From assembly GCA_963759125.1 (NCBI GenBank), contig CAVWXN010000005.1, forward strand, positions 1,302,001-1,366,000: DNA of 64,000 nt. Direction: 5' to 3'. The notes under the pieces were generated by a model, which saw only the letters and a program-made list of their open reading frames with translations, was not told the DNA's origin and did no database searches. Of the stretch, positions 25,851-34,863 are shown piece after piece. Source of the stretch: JABDQA01 sp963759125. Its GTDB lineage: Bacteria; Desulfobacterota; Desulfobulbia; Desulfobulbales; Desulfocapsaceae. Position numbers and translations under genes: made by a program. Each line of letters begins with the position of its first letter. Position 1 is the first letter of the stretch.

Positions 25851-27554
25851 ATGGCAAGAAAAATCGTAATAATCGGGGCGGTGGCTCTGGGGCCCAAAGT
25901 CGCCTGCAGACTCCGGAGACTCGACCCGGAGGCGCAGATCACGCTGATCGACCGTGACGATCTGATATCCTATGGAGGCTGCGGGATTCCCTACTACGTG
26001 GGCGGCGATGTCAATGACCTGGAGGATCTTTATAAAACCACCTCCCATGCCATCAGAGATGAGACGTTTTTCAGGGATATCAAAGGGGTCGAAGTACTGA
26101 CCAGCGTTGAAGCCCTGGAGATCGACCGGAAACACAATCGGGTTTTGATCCTTGAGCTGCAAAGCGGGGTGAAACGGGTGCTGGACTATGACAAGTTGGT
26201 CCTGGCGACCGGGGCAAGAGCGATCCGCCCACCCTTTCCCGGGGCTGATCTCCCCGGAGTGTTCACGGTCTCCAATCTTCACGATGCGGAAAAGATTAAG
26301 CGGCTGATGACCCAGGGGAAAATAGGCCGTGCCGTGGTCATCGGCGGCGGCGCTATCGGCTTGGAGATCAGCGAAGCGCTGACCGATCTCTGGGGTATCG
26401 ACACCGCCTTGATCGAGATGGAGGATCAGGTGTTGCCAACGCTGCTTGGAAAATGCATCGCCCGGGCCGTGGCTACCGAACTTCGGCGCAACGGGGTCAG
26501 GCTGATGCTGGCCGAGCGGGTTATGAAGATAACCCAGCAAGAGCAGTCGGAGAGACTTGAAGTCCATACCACCTCAGGACCGGTGCAGACCGATGTGGTC
26601 ATCCTTGCCGCAGGAGTGAAACCTAATACGGATCTGGCTGCCGAGGCCGGCATTGCCCTGGGACGCAGCGGAGGAATTCTGGTGGATAGGAGGCTGCGAA
26701 CCAACGACCCTGATATCTATGCTGGCGGTGACTGCGTCGAACTCAGAAATCTGGTCAGCGGCGAGAACACCCTGATGGCTTTGGGATCGCTGGCCAACAG
26801 GCAGGGAAGGGTAATAGCCACTAACCTGAGCGGCGGCTCCAGCCACTTTACCGGTACGGTGGGAACCTTTTGTCTAAAAGTCTTCGATTTAGGTGTCTGC
26901 AAGGCCGGGCTGACTTACCGGCAGGCTAAGGAGACCGGCTATGATCCTGTCTATTCGGTGGTTGCTCAGCCCGATCACGCCCATTTCTATCCCAATGCCG
27001 AATTCATCTATGTGTCGCTGGTCGCTGACAGAAAAAGCAGAAAAATTCTCGGCATAGAGGCGGCAGGGAAACATGGGGACGGGGTCAAGGCACGGGTGGA
27101 CACCGTAGCCGTGATGCTGAAAAACGGTATCGACGTCGATGAGATCTGCTGTCTCGAGACCGGCTATGCACCGCCGTTTGCCTCGGCCATGGACGTGATC
27201 AACAATGCCGGAAACAGCCTCGACAACATTCTGGCAGGCATGAACAGGCCTATCGATGCGGCCGATTTCCTGGTCGAATTCTCCCGGCAGTCGAGAAGGG
27301 TGCTCGACATCAGAGGGACACGCGAGGCTCAGCCGTTCCTGGAAAAATTCGGTTCCCGCTGGGTCAATATACCCCAGAAAGACTTGCGTGTCCGCTATGC
27401 GGAAATTCCTGCCGATGAACCGCTGTTTGTCATCTGTGATACCGGTGCCCGGTCCTACGAAGCCCAGGTGTTTCTGAACACCAAGGGGATAACCGACACC
27501 TTGCATATCCAGGGCGGCTATGCGATGATCAAGGTTACTGACCCGGAATTCTGA
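25851..27554 (+). CDS. CoA-disulfide reductase/rhodanese fusion (NADH-dependent FAD disulfide oxidoreductase)
   Basis: 567 residues in three parts: FAD domain, NADH domain (VVIGGGAIGLEISEAL) and a C-terminal rhodanese domain from about residue 465. The flavin-adjacent cysteine is in SYGGCGIPYYVGG, as in CoA-disulfide reductase and NADH oxidase. The rhodanese active site is FVICDTGARSYEAQ. Fusions of this type (CoADR-RHD) reduce CoA disulfides, persulfides or polysulfides, which suits a sulfur-metabolising host. The first glycine loop reads IIGAVALGPKVA, where most relatives have GGVAAG. No binding site precedes the ATG, so the start is less sure. Confidence 0.87.
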   Translation: MARKIVIIGAVALGPKVACRLRRLDPEAQITLIDRDDLISYGGCGIPYYVGGDVNDLEDLYKTTSHAIRDETFFRDIKGVEVLTSVEALEIDRKHNRVLILELQSGVKRVLDYDKLVLATGARAIRPPFPGADLPGVFTVSNLHDAEKIKRLMTQGKIGRAVVIGGGAIGLEISEALTDLWGIDTALIEMEDQVLPTLLGKCIARAVATELRRNGVRLMLAERVMKITQQEQSERLEVHTTSGPVQTDVVILAAGVKPNTDLAAEAGIALGRSGGILVDRRLRTNDPDIYAGGDCVELRNLVSGENTLMALGSLANRQGRVIATNLSGGSSHFTGTVGTFCLKVFDLGVCKAGLTYRQAKETGYDPVYSVVAQPDHAHFYPNAEFIYVSLVADRKSRKILGIEAAGKHGDGVKARVDTVAVMLKNGIDVDEICCLETGYAPPFASAMDVINNAGNSLDNILAGMNRPIDAADFLVEFSRQSRRVLDIRGTREAQPFLEKFGSRWVNIPQKDLRVRYAEIPADEPLFVICDTGARSYEAQVFLNTKGITDTLHIQGGYAMIKVTDPEF

Positions 27555-27704
27555 TGGTACTCTGGAAAATTGTCTTTTCGCACACTCTCTGGGTGGCGCG
27601 CGGAACTCTTGTCCCCGGAATATTCTGTGCAGATGCCTCCGCTAAAATTTCTGCTGGCGCCTTGATATTTCATTAAGACACAAATATTTTTTTAAGGTTA
27701 CTTG

Positions 27705-28193
27705 ATGGATATGGAGCACCTGAAGCTGCAACCAATCGGCGTGATCAGAACGCCCTACACCAGGCTCGAAGATATGCCGATCCAACCAGGTGGAGGCAAA
27801 GACGTGCCGGGTGAGTTGATCATCGAACCCGAATACCGTGATGGATTGGCAGATCTTGACGGCTTCAGTCACATCTATCTTCTCTATCTGTTCCATCGGA
27901 CGAAAATAACGAGAATGAGTGTCGTTCCCTTTTTGGATGATCGGCCCCGTGGAGTTTTTTCCACCAGGGCGCCGGTCCGCCCAAATCATATCGGCTTGTC
28001 GGTGGTCGAGCTCAAGGGCGTTGAGGGATGCCGGGTGAAAATCGTCAATATCGACATCCTGGATGGCACTCCGCTGCTGGACATCAAGCCGTATATACAA
28101 GCGTTCGATTCCGTCGACAAGACTCGCTCGGGGTGGATGGGGGCGGAACGTTCCGAAGTGGAATCCAGACGCTCGGATAGTCGTTTTACTTAA
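27705..28193 (+). CDS. trmO: tRNA (N6-threonylcarbamoyladenosine-37 N6)-methyltransferase
   Basis: Member of the TrmO/YaeB (UPF0066) family that methylates t6A37 of tRNA-Thr(GGU) using AdoMet. The front QPIGVIRTPY, the middle HIYLLYLFHRT and PRGVFSTRAPVRPNHIGLSV are family signatures, and DGTPLLDIKPYI closes the conserved core. The ATG at 27705 is preferred because AAGG lies six bases ahead; a TTG at 27702 is the alternative. It has 162 residues, the shorter archaeal/delta type without the long C-terminal extension. Confidence 0.9.
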   Translation: MDMEHLKLQPIGVIRTPYTRLEDMPIQPGGGKDVPGELIIEPEYRDGLADLDGFSHIYLLYLFHRTKITRMSVVPFLDDRPRGVFSTRAPVRPNHIGLSVVELKGVEGCRVKIVNIDILDGTPLLDIKPYIQAFDSVDKTRSGWMGAERSEVESRRSDSRFT

Positions 28194-28307
28194 GAGCAGG
28201 GGCAAGGTGGTGCAGCTCCTTAGAAAAACTCATCATTACAGGCCAAGCAGACATGACACACAATCAGGAAATTGAAAAGTTTATCGAACAATGGCCGGAG
28301 AGTCCCG

Positions 28308-28661
28308 ATGGCTGCTCGTACAGTCTTCAGGAGGCTTTATGATTTTCTCGCAGGACTCGAAGGGACTGAGGTCGAATTTCACGTTCGGCCCGGCATCACC
28401 TATTCATTGAGGGGAATCCCCGGCAATAAGTCGGATTACCCGCTCTTCGTAATGATCGATGTCATCGAGGACCAGCCCCGCTGGCTGTCGGTCTGCTTTT
28501 ACGAGAAGATGGTGACCGATTCCGAAGGTCGGGGGGACAGCGTCCCGGGCGGGCTGCTCGGCGAAGATGGAATCTGTTTCGACATCGATTCGGAGGATGC
28601 CGGCTTGACTGACTACCTGCAGGAGCGTATCGTCGAAGCCTGCAGAGCCGCAAACAGCTGA
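28308..28661 (+). CDS. Conserved hypothetical protein
   Basis: A small soluble protein with a region EVEFHVRPGITYSLRG, SVCFYEKMVTDSEGRGD and GGLLGEDGICFDIDSED that I have seen only in uncharacterised proteins of Desulfobacterota and relatives. The ATG at 28308 has GGAG seven bases upstream. An ATG at 28253 in another frame encodes a family-like front (NQEIEKFIEQW), so the native gene may begin there with a shift around 28295-28307. The next gene follows one base after its stop. Confidence 0.65.
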   Translation: MAARTVFRRLYDFLAGLEGTEVEFHVRPGITYSLRGIPGNKSDYPLFVMIDVIEDQPRWLSVCFYEKMVTDSEGRGDSVPGGLLGEDGICFDIDSEDAGLTDYLQERIVEACRAANS

Positions 28662-28662
28662 G

Positions 28663-29487
28663 ATGGGACGCATAGAGATTGTTGTCGATAACAAGGCCGC
28701 TGACGGCTTTGTCGCTGAACACGGTTTTGCTCTGTGGCTCAAAGGGGACGAACGGGAAATTCTTTTTGATACGGGCAATCAGGAGGCCTTGCTGCCCAAT
28801 TGCCGAAAACTGGAGCTGAACTTCTCCAGCCTGACCGACCTGGTGCTCAGCCACGGTCACTATGACCATACCGGCGGTGTCGATTCGGTGCTGCGGGAGA
28901 CGAAAGATATCCAGGTTTACTTGCATCAGGCGGCAATGCAGCCTCGATATTCCGAGGGAGACGGGGAAACCAAATCGGTCAGGATGCCAGCCGCAGCCAT
29001 GCGGTCGCTCTGGGAGTTACCGGAAGACTCGATTCACTGGCTTACCCATCCTCTCAAGATTTCCCCAGATATCGGACTAAGTGGGCCGATCTCAAGGAAG
29101 ACAGAATACGAGGATACCGGAGGATCTTTCTATTATGATCCGCTGGCAGAGCGGCCTGACCCGATAGAGGACGACAATGCGCTCTGGATTGAGACGCCCA
29201 GGGGGTTGGTCATTTGTGTGGGATGCAGTCATGCCGGCATCGTAAATACGATAAGAGCGATCATCGACCTCGCCGGCACCACCCAAATACACTGTGTTAT
29301 CGGCGGCCTTCACCTGCTTAATGCAACTTCCGAGCGGTTAGAGGACACGGTCCTGGCCCTCAATGATTTCGACCTGGAACGCTTGGTCACCTGCCATTGC
29401 ACCGGTGATGTCGCAACTGAATTTCTACAAACCCGATTGAATTGTGAGGTAGTGCAGGGCTATGCAGGTTTTTCACTTGATTTCTGA
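28663..29487 (+). CDS. MBL-fold metallo-hydrolase
   Basis: 274 residues, metallo-beta-lactamase fold: the metal-binding SHGHYDHTGG, then GCSHAGIVNTIR, IGGLHLLN and CHCTGDVAT supply the other ligands. This pattern belongs to the group that includes the 7,8-dihydropterin-6-yl-methyl-4-(beta-D-ribofuranosyl)aminobenzene 5'-phosphate synthase annotation, but most members are uncharacterised. It sits between the preceding hypothetical gene and an aldo/keto reductase, all on the plus strand, probably co-transcribed. Confidence 0.85.
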   Translation: MGRIEIVVDNKAADGFVAEHGFALWLKGDEREILFDTGNQEALLPNCRKLELNFSSLTDLVLSHGHYDHTGGVDSVLRETKDIQVYLHQAAMQPRYSEGDGETKSVRMPAAAMRSLWELPEDSIHWLTHPLKISPDIGLSGPISRKTEYEDTGGSFYYDPLAERPDPIEDDNALWIETPRGLVICVGCSHAGIVNTIRAIIDLAGTTQIHCVIGGLHLLNATSERLEDTVLALNDFDLERLVTCHCTGDVATEFLQTRLNCEVVQGYAGFSLDF

Positions 29488-29513
29488 GGTGAATGCACCC
29501 CATGGAGTAAGTG

Positions 29514-30299
29514 ATGATTGAAAAATGTAAACTGGGCAGCACCGGTATCGAGGTCGCCCCTATCGGCATTTCCTCCAGTTTCGGGGCCAACACGGATGTC
29601 TTCAGGGCGGCCCTGGACAGGGGCTGCAACTATTTTACCTGGGGAACCTTTATCAAAGGACGCAGTTCCGCTTTCAAGGATTTCGTCAGGCAGCTTTGCC
29701 GCCAGGGACGGCGCCAGGAAGTGGTGATCGGTCTGTTGAGCTATTCCCATTCGGCGCTGCTGGGAGACCGCTTCCTGAAGTCAGCTCTGACCCAGCTGGG
29801 CACGGATTATGTTGACGGTCTTATTCTTGGCTATTATCCGAAGCGGCCTCCCCAGCGGGTACTGGACTGGGCTGTAAAGGTTAAGCAGAGCGGCCTGGTC
29901 AGGGCCATCGGTCTGACCACCCACAACCGTGAGGTGGTCGTTCCGCTTATCGAAGAGGGTATCATCGATTATTTTCATATTCGCTATAATGCGGTGCATC
30001 GCGGAGCCGAGCAGGATATCTTTCCACACCTTAAAAATGATAGGCCGGGCCTGGTCTCGTTTACGGCAACGAGCTGGGGGCAGCTGATTAACCAGAAAAA
30101 GATGGTTCCAAGGACTCCGGTACCCAGGGCGGGAGACTGCTATCGTTTCGTATTGGCTCGGGATGAAATCGATGTCTGCATGATGGGAGTCAAAGATCTG
30201 TCCATGTTCGAAGACAATATGAAAATAATCGAGCAGGGACCCATGACAGCGGAAGAATTGGCCGGGATGCGGGTCATCGGCGACCACATTTACCGTTAA
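29514..30299 (+). CDS. Aldo/keto reductase-like protein
   Basis: 261 residues, TIM-barrel aldo/keto reductase. KLGSTGIEVAPIGIS is the standard start and LGTDYVDGLILGYY the standard middle strand; VRAIGLTTHNREVV follows. It is shorter than most AKRs (around 320 residues) because the usual catalytic Tyr and Lys strands are shortened: the usual GxxY region reads AALDRGCNYFTWG and no clear catalytic Lys is seen. It may have changed activity. The ATG at 29514 is preferred over GTG 29511. Confidence 0.8.
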   Translation: MIEKCKLGSTGIEVAPIGISSSFGANTDVFRAALDRGCNYFTWGTFIKGRSSAFKDFVRQLCRQGRRQEVVIGLLSYSHSALLGDRFLKSALTQLGTDYVDGLILGYYPKRPPQRVLDWAVKVKQSGLVRAIGLTTHNREVVVPLIEEGIIDYFHIRYNAVHRGAEQDIFPHLKNDRPGLVSFTATSWGQLINQKKMVPRTPVPRAGDCYRFVLARDEIDVCMMGVKDLSMFEDNMKIIEQGPMTAEELAGMRVIGDHIYR

Positions 30300-30697
30300 G
30301 CAGCCATCGAGAACGGGTGTAACCTTTCACTAGACGCCATAGAGGTAATGGCAGACACGGCTGCCTGGCGGCGCCTGGGTCTCAGTCCGTGCCAGAGGCA
30401 CATCAGGCAGCTGAGATTGCGCTCTGCCTGCCAGAGACGCCGTTTCCTTGACGAAATCGCCCTGTGATCATCCCCTATAAGACGCCGGGCTCGCCGGTGA
30501 AAAGATTGTGCAAACGTTCAAGCCAACTCAGAGTAGATGAATAATCATGCTCGGCGTGTTTGGCAGCGGGTAAATCGTTCTGCCCGATGCTTGATTTAGA
30601 CCCTGGAGATGCATAAATAAATTGTTAGTGGACAGAAGGTGCTCAGACAGGCATCGACTGCAGATGATCACATTAAGAATATCGCGGAGGTTACCAG
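30300..30697. other. Intergenic stretch
   Basis: About 400 bases between aldo/keto reductase and the thioredoxin-like gene. It is GC-rich for the first half and ends with GGAGG before the ATG at 30698. I see no credible gene, tRNA, long repeat or clear terminator. It may contain a non-coding RNA, but nothing in the sequence demonstrates one. Confidence 0.4.
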
Positions 30698-31279
30698 ATG
30701 GCACTCACCCCTTCAACCATGCTCGACCTTGGCACAGAAGCACCCAACTTCACCTTGGCGGATCCCGAAGGCAACTCCTTTGATCTCAGCAAACAGCAGA
30801 TCGACAGGGGCCTGCTGGTGATCTTCATGTGCAATCACTGTCCCTATGTCATCCATATCAGGGAGCAACTGGTACAGAGGATCAGGGAGTACCAGGGCCA
30901 GGGTATTACGGTCGTTGCCATCAACAGCAATGATTATAACACGCACCCCGACGACAGCCCTGAACGCATGGCCCAGGATGCAAAGGAATTCGGCTACACC
31001 TTTCCCTACCTGGTGGATGAGGATCAGCAGGTAGCCCAAGCCTATCAGGCGGCCTGCACACCGGATCTCTACCTGTTCGACCAGGATCGGAAGCTGGTCT
31101 ACCGGGGCCAGTTCGACTCCGCTCGACCGGGCAACACGACACCGGTTACGGGGGATGATTTGACTGCGGCTGTGACTCAGATGCTCGAAGGTAAAGAGAT
31201 TCAGGTGGCTCAACAGCCAAGCATGGGGTGCAATATCAAGTGGAAAGCCGGCAACGAACCCGCCTATTTTGGCAGTTGA
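30698..31279 (+). CDS. Thioredoxin-like/redoxin family protein
   Basis: 193 residues of the AhpC/TSA-type redoxin fold. LGTEAPNFTLADPEGNSFDL opens the domain, and the redox motif is FMCNHCPYVIHI (C-X2-C). GITVVAINSND and FDQDRKLVYRGQFD are typical of the small thioredoxin-like family found widely in bacteria. No signal peptide, so cytoplasmic. GGAGG precedes the ATG. It is likely an oxidoreductase with unknown partner. Confidence 0.85.
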   Translation: MALTPSTMLDLGTEAPNFTLADPEGNSFDLSKQQIDRGLLVIFMCNHCPYVIHIREQLVQRIREYQGQGITVVAINSNDYNTHPDDSPERMAQDAKEFGYTFPYLVDEDQQVAQAYQAACTPDLYLFDQDRKLVYRGQFDSARPGNTTPVTGDDLTAAVTQMLEGKEIQVAQQPSMGCNIKWKAGNEPAYFGS

Positions 31280-31393
31280 TCCCCCGCCCAGTCATTCTCC
31301 GCTCCATTTCGGGTAGCGGCCGATGAACCCGGCCTACCGGCCTGTGGCGATTGGCTGAAACATTCACTTGCAACTCTGGAAACCCACACCATA

Positions 31394-31786
31394 ATGCAGG
31401 AACAGGAAGCGGCTGGCGACAATCCGGGAACCAGCGTCCTGGTATTCTGTCACTTCTGCCCCGGGTACTGCTGCTATCGGCTGAAAGGAGCCACTCTTTA
31501 CCTCGATGCCATCGATATAAACCGCATCGCCCGACATTTTGAAGTGAGTGACGGCGAGGTCAGAAAGCAGTTCATCGAGGGGAAAAATACCTTCAGGGTA
31601 AAAGCTGACGGGTCCTGCATCTTCTTAAGTGACAATAAAATGCGGGCACGATGTACTATTCATTCGGCCCGTCCGCAGCAGTGCCGGGATTTCCCTTATG
31701 GTGATCCCTGTCCTTATCTGAGGCGTGAAGATCTGCTTGAACAGATTGTCCCCCGGCTCGAAAGGACTTTTGGTTTCCGAGAATAA
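31394..31786 (+). CDS. YkgJ-family cysteine cluster protein
   Basis: 130 residues with a Zn/Fe-binding cysteine cluster: FCHFCPGYCCYRL near the front, then ARCTIHSARPQQCRDFP and DPCPYL. These spaced cysteines define the YkgJ/CxxCxxCC family, whose function is unknown. The reading frame ends 7 nt before repeat copy 3. Confidence 0.82.
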   Translation: MQEQEAAGDNPGTSVLVFCHFCPGYCCYRLKGATLYLDAIDINRIARHFEVSDGEVRKQFIEGKNTFRVKADGSCIFLSDNKMRARCTIHSARPQQCRDFPYGDPCPYLRREDLLEQIVPRLERTFGFRE

Positions 31787-31793
31787 CTGTGAG

Positions 31794-31819
31794 GGGGACA
31801 CCTTGGGTATTGTGTCCCC
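31794..31819. repeat. GGGACAC palindromic repeat, copy 3
   Basis: GGGGACAC (31794-31801) and GTGTCCCC (31812-31819) around CTTGGGTATT. It shares GGTATTGTGTCCCC with copy 2. It sits between the converging YkgJ and TPM genes, 7 nt after one and 16 nt from the other. Confidence 0.8.
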
Positions 31820-31835
31820 TTAAAAAGGTAGCTGA

Positions 31836-32486
31836 TCAACGGATGATCAGGTTGTGTAATTCGTCCTTGTCGTCCGCTTCTATCGGGAAGAAGTCCTGCA
31901 GGATTGTGCCGATACGCTCGATACCATCACAGATCGCCCGGCAGGGGCTGCCCTGTTTGATACCATGGCTGACCAGATCGACGATCTCCTGCCAGGCCTG
32001 CGGATCGATTTTCTCGTCGATGCCGTGATCGCCCAGCACCCACACCCTTCGTTCAAACACCGAGACATAGAGAAGAATACCATTGGCATCTCTGGTGTTA
32101 TGCAGTGCTTCGCTGAAAAACACTGCGGCCGCAGCCTCCCGAACCGCAAGGTCAGCCCGTGCTGGAGAGAGGAACCATCGCTTAAGTGAGGGAAATTGTT
32201 TGACCGCCAGGTAGGAGAACCCATAGTAAAGAGAGAAAAATAAAAGGAATATCCACATGTTGTCGGTTCCCAGCCAGAGCATGCCGCCAAACAACCGGGC
32301 CGAGAGCAGTGCTGTCGGCAAGGAAAAAAATACACCGCCGACGATGCTCGCCAGCGGATAGGAATGGCTGTCGGAGACGATCATCGGGACGATCTCACCG
32401 GAGGTCAGTTTTTCCGCTGACTGTACCGCCTCGGTCACCGTGCGCTGTTCCTCATCGGTGAGAAATTTTTGAGCCAGAGTTTTCAT
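31836..32486 (-). CDS. TPM-domain membrane protein (short, YgcG-like partner)
   Basis: 216 residues. The N-terminal region (LTSGEIVPMIVSDSHSYP) is followed by two hydrophobic segments near residues 45-90 and a C-terminal TPM-like region with YVSVFERRVWVLGDHGID. TPM-domain proteins face the cell exterior or lumen; biochemical role not established. The gene starts six bases after the longer TPM gene stop, so they form one operon with lemA. Confidence 0.8.
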   Translation of the reverse strand: MKTLAQKFLTDEEQRTVTEAVQSAEKLTSGEIVPMIVSDSHSYPLASIVGGVFFSLPTALLSARLFGGMLWLGTDNMWIFLLFFSLYYGFSYLAVKQFPSLKRWFLSPARADLAVREAAAAVFFSEALHNTRDANGILLYVSVFERRVWVLGDHGIDEKIDPQAWQEIVDLVSHGIKQGSPCRAICDGIERIGTILQDFFPIEADDKDELHNLIIR

Positions 32487-32492
32487 CTCCTC

Positions 32493-33383
32493 TCACCAGC
32501 CTCCTGAAGCACCGCCGCCGCCAAAACCACCGCCGCCGCCTCCGAAGCCCCCGCCGAAACCACCCGAAGAGCGTCCGAATCCACCACCGCCGTATCCTCC
32601 TGCCTGGCCGCCCCTGCTTACTGCGCCGCCACCCGATCCTGCCAGCGCAGCAGCCATCAGACCGCCGAACATACCAATGGGTATAAGGGCGAGCAGGGCG
32701 AGTCCGGTTATCCCGAACAGCAGAAACGCCAGCAGCGGAGTGGCAATACCACCGACTGCAGCAGCAGCTGCTTTGCTTTTTCTGAGCAGTGAACCAAAGA
32801 TAAAAAATATGAAGATCATCGAGGTCAGAAGTCCCCCGGGGTCTTCCCGGCCGGCTCCGCCGGACTTCGCTTCTCCAGCTGCGGTGAATTCTCCCCGCAC
32901 CGTCATGACAATGGCGCCGATGCCGTCAATTATTCCCTGATTGAAGTCGCCCTGCCTGAATCTTGGCTCCATTACGTTGGAGATGATACGGCCCGCGGTC
33001 ATATCGGTGAGCTTGCCTTCGAGACCATAACCGACTTCGATCCTGATTTTTCTGTCGTCCCGCGCAACCAGCAGCAGCACACCATTATCGAGCCCTTGCT
33101 GACCGATCTTCCAGTCTTCGACCACGCGCAGGCTGAACTCCTCGAGACTGTCGCCCTGCAGGCTGGTTATGGTGAGCACGACGATCTGGGTAGAATCCGA
33201 TGACTCCAGGGTTTTCAGTACCGATTCAAGAGACGCTTCGGTGGCCGGGGAAAGCAGATCAGCATAGTCATTGACCCGGCCCTGCAGCCTCGGCACCTGA
33301 AGAGCAAAGGCCTGAACGGTAAGAAAAAGCGCAAGCGAGAAGAAGATGCAGAAAACTGACAATCTTCTTCTAAAACCAGACAC
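32493..33383 (-). CDS. YgcG/TPM-domain protein with signal peptide and glycine-rich tail
   Basis: 296 residues: an N-terminal signal peptide (FFSLALFLTVQAFALQ), a TPM domain (residues ~30-170) with VPRLQGRVNDYADLLSPATE, DSTQIVVLTITSLQGDS and IRIEVGYGLEGKLTD, then a membrane segment and a very glycine-rich end (GGFGGGFGGGGGGFGGGG). This is the typical architecture of YgcG-like proteins, often encoded with LemA. Acts at the inner membrane with the TPM domain outside; function unknown. Confidence 0.9.
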   Translation of the reverse strand: MSGFRRRLSVFCIFFSLALFLTVQAFALQVPRLQGRVNDYADLLSPATEASLESVLKTLESSDSTQIVVLTITSLQGDSLEEFSLRVVEDWKIGQQGLDNGVLLLVARDDRKIRIEVGYGLEGKLTDMTAGRIISNVMEPRFRQGDFNQGIIDGIGAIVMTVRGEFTAAGEAKSGGAGREDPGGLLTSMIFIFFIFGSLLRKSKAAAAAVGGIATPLLAFLLFGITGLALLALIPIGMFGGLMAAALAGSGGGAVSRGGQAGGYGGGGFGRSSGGFGGGFGGGGGGFGGGGASGGW

Positions 33384-33393
33384 GGCAGGCGGC

Positions 33394-33981
33394 TTAACCG
33401 AAGTTTACCTGTGGGGCCGCTTGAGCTCCTTCATCGGCCTTGAAATATTCTTTTCTGTCGAGTTTGAGCAGCAGCGAGTTGGTCAGGCTTTGCGGAAAAC
33501 GGCGAATCGAACCGTTGAAATCCTCCACCGCCGCATTATAGCGCTGCCGGGCGACATTGACACGGTTCTCGGTGCCTTCAAGCTGGTTCTGCAGATCCAG
33601 GAAGTTCTGGTTGGCTTTGAGGTCAGGGTAACGCTCTACCACCAGCATCAACCTGGACAGAGCTGAGGTAAGCCCCCCCTGGGCCTCCGCCAATTGCTGC
33701 ATGGCGGCCTGGTTGGAGAGGTCTTCCGGACTGAGCTGCACGGAGGTGGCCTTGGCCCGGGCGTTGACGACGGCTTCCAGTGTCTCTTTTTCATGGGCTG
33801 CGTAACCTTGTACGGTGGCCACCAGGTTGGGAATAAGATCAGCCCGACGCTGGAGTGTGGCTTCGACGTCGGCCCAGGCTTTGAATACCTGTTCCTCTTT
33901 CATCTGCAGGCTGTTATAGCCGCAGCCGGTGAAGAGAAGGGACGCTAAGAGAAGAAATCCGATGCGGCTGAATGGCTTCAT
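33394..33981 (-). CDS. lemA: LemA-family lipoprotein
   Basis: 195 residues. The ATG at 33981 has AGGAGG seven bases upstream. The front FLLLASLLFTGCGYN is a lipoprotein signal with lipobox cysteine, and LemA family helices follow (YNSLQMKEEQVFKAW, ADLIPNLVATVQGYAAHEKE, PDLKANQNFLDLQNQLEGTE). LemA proteins are membrane-anchored helical bundles without assigned enzymatic function. It is the first gene of the lemA-ygcG-tpm unit. Confidence 0.9.
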   Translation of the reverse strand: MKPFSRIGFLLLASLLFTGCGYNSLQMKEEQVFKAWADVEATLQRRADLIPNLVATVQGYAAHEKETLEAVVNARAKATSVQLSPEDLSNQAAMQQLAEAQGGLTSALSRLMLVVERYPDLKANQNFLDLQNQLEGTENRVNVARQRYNAAVEDFNGSIRRFPQSLTNSLLLKLDRKEYFKADEGAQAAPQVNFG

Positions 33982-34022
33982 AAAGCCTCCTGTGCTTGAT
34001 TGTTTCGAACTGCTAAAAACCC

Positions 34023-34211
34023 TCATCCCTCTTCGTCAACGAGGTAGTCCTTGAGCTTTTCGGCCAGGCCGGGGGGTAACTCTTCACCATAGAGAAAAGC
34101 CTGGGCCTCATCCCCGGTAAGCTGCTGCTTGATCTCAACCGGCAGCGCTTTGAGAACCGCCATGCGTTCCGGGATAATCTTGTTTTTATCGAGCGGTGCT
34201 TTGTCTTCCAT
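34023..34211 (-). CDS. Small hypothetical protein
   Basis: 62 residues, no cysteine, acidic ends. The ATG at 34211 has AGGAAA nearby. It reads like a small helical protein (PERMAVLKALPVEIKQQL, then PPGLAEKLKDYLVDEEG). No family recognised. Encoded between the cupin gene and lemA on the same strand. Confidence 0.55.
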   Translation of the reverse strand: MEDKAPLDKNKIIPERMAVLKALPVEIKQQLTGDEAQAFLYGEELPPGLAEKLKDYLVDEEG

Positions 34212-34240
34212 GTTTTTTTCCTGTTGTCGGAGGCCTGAAG

Positions 34241-34756
34241 TCAGGACCAGAGTTTCATCAGTGGACCGGTGGGCCCGAAGATTGGGTCGGATAAAGGCTT
34301 GGCGACGCTGGCAATATTTTCGTCTGCTGCCGGCCGCTCGCCATCTTTGCCGTACATCATATCCCATTGCTGGCCGGCAGGATAGCCGCCGACCACCCGA
34401 AAATCTTCGGACTGTCCCACATTGCAGTGCGACACGCCCGCCGGGATTATGATAATATCACCCGCTTCAGCCTTGAGCGTCTCTCCTCCCGGGCCGCCGA
34501 AACAGGCCTTGACCCAGCCCGTGTAAATGCCAAGCACCTCATGGGCCAGGGAATGGTAGTGATGAAAATCATAGAGACCGTTGCGCCAGGCGGCCGGCCA
34601 GCCGTTCTGGGTGAAGGCCCTTTCAAATTTTTCCGGGCTCAGGGTGCTGCGGTCCAGGGCGGCGGTAATGATGAGCAACGGCAGGCTGTCATTGTTTGGA
34701 AACCTGCCGTTATCTTCGAAGTACCTGACAATGATGTTCGATTCTTCGGTTGCCAT
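34241..34756 (-). CDS. Cupin-domain protein
   Basis: 171 residues. The cupin barrel is visible as FHHYHSLAHEVLGIYTG (metal-binding His pair and Glu) and GDIIIIPAGVSHCNVG (second motif with Pro-Gly-like turn and His). Similar proteins are annotated as cupin of unknown substrate. No other gene in the neighbourhood hints at its role. Confidence 0.8.
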   Translation of the reverse strand: MATEESNIIVRYFEDNGRFPNNDSLPLLIITAALDRSTLSPEKFERAFTQNGWPAAWRNGLYDFHHYHSLAHEVLGIYTGWVKACFGGPGGETLKAEAGDIIIIPAGVSHCNVGQSEDFRVVGGYPAGQQWDMMYGKDGERPAADENIASVAKPLSDPIFGPTGPLMKLWS

Positions 34757-34863
34757 TTGTCTATAGCCTGAGGTTTACGATTTTAGACACTGGTTAAGTT
34801 ACCGAATTCATGAATAATAGATTGGAGTCACATGAATAATTATGCTATTTCCTCAGCCTCATG

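Noticed and set aside
26889..27506. Minus-strand open frame of 205 codons inside the CoADR-RHD gene
   Set aside because: Shadow frame in GC-rich coding sequence.
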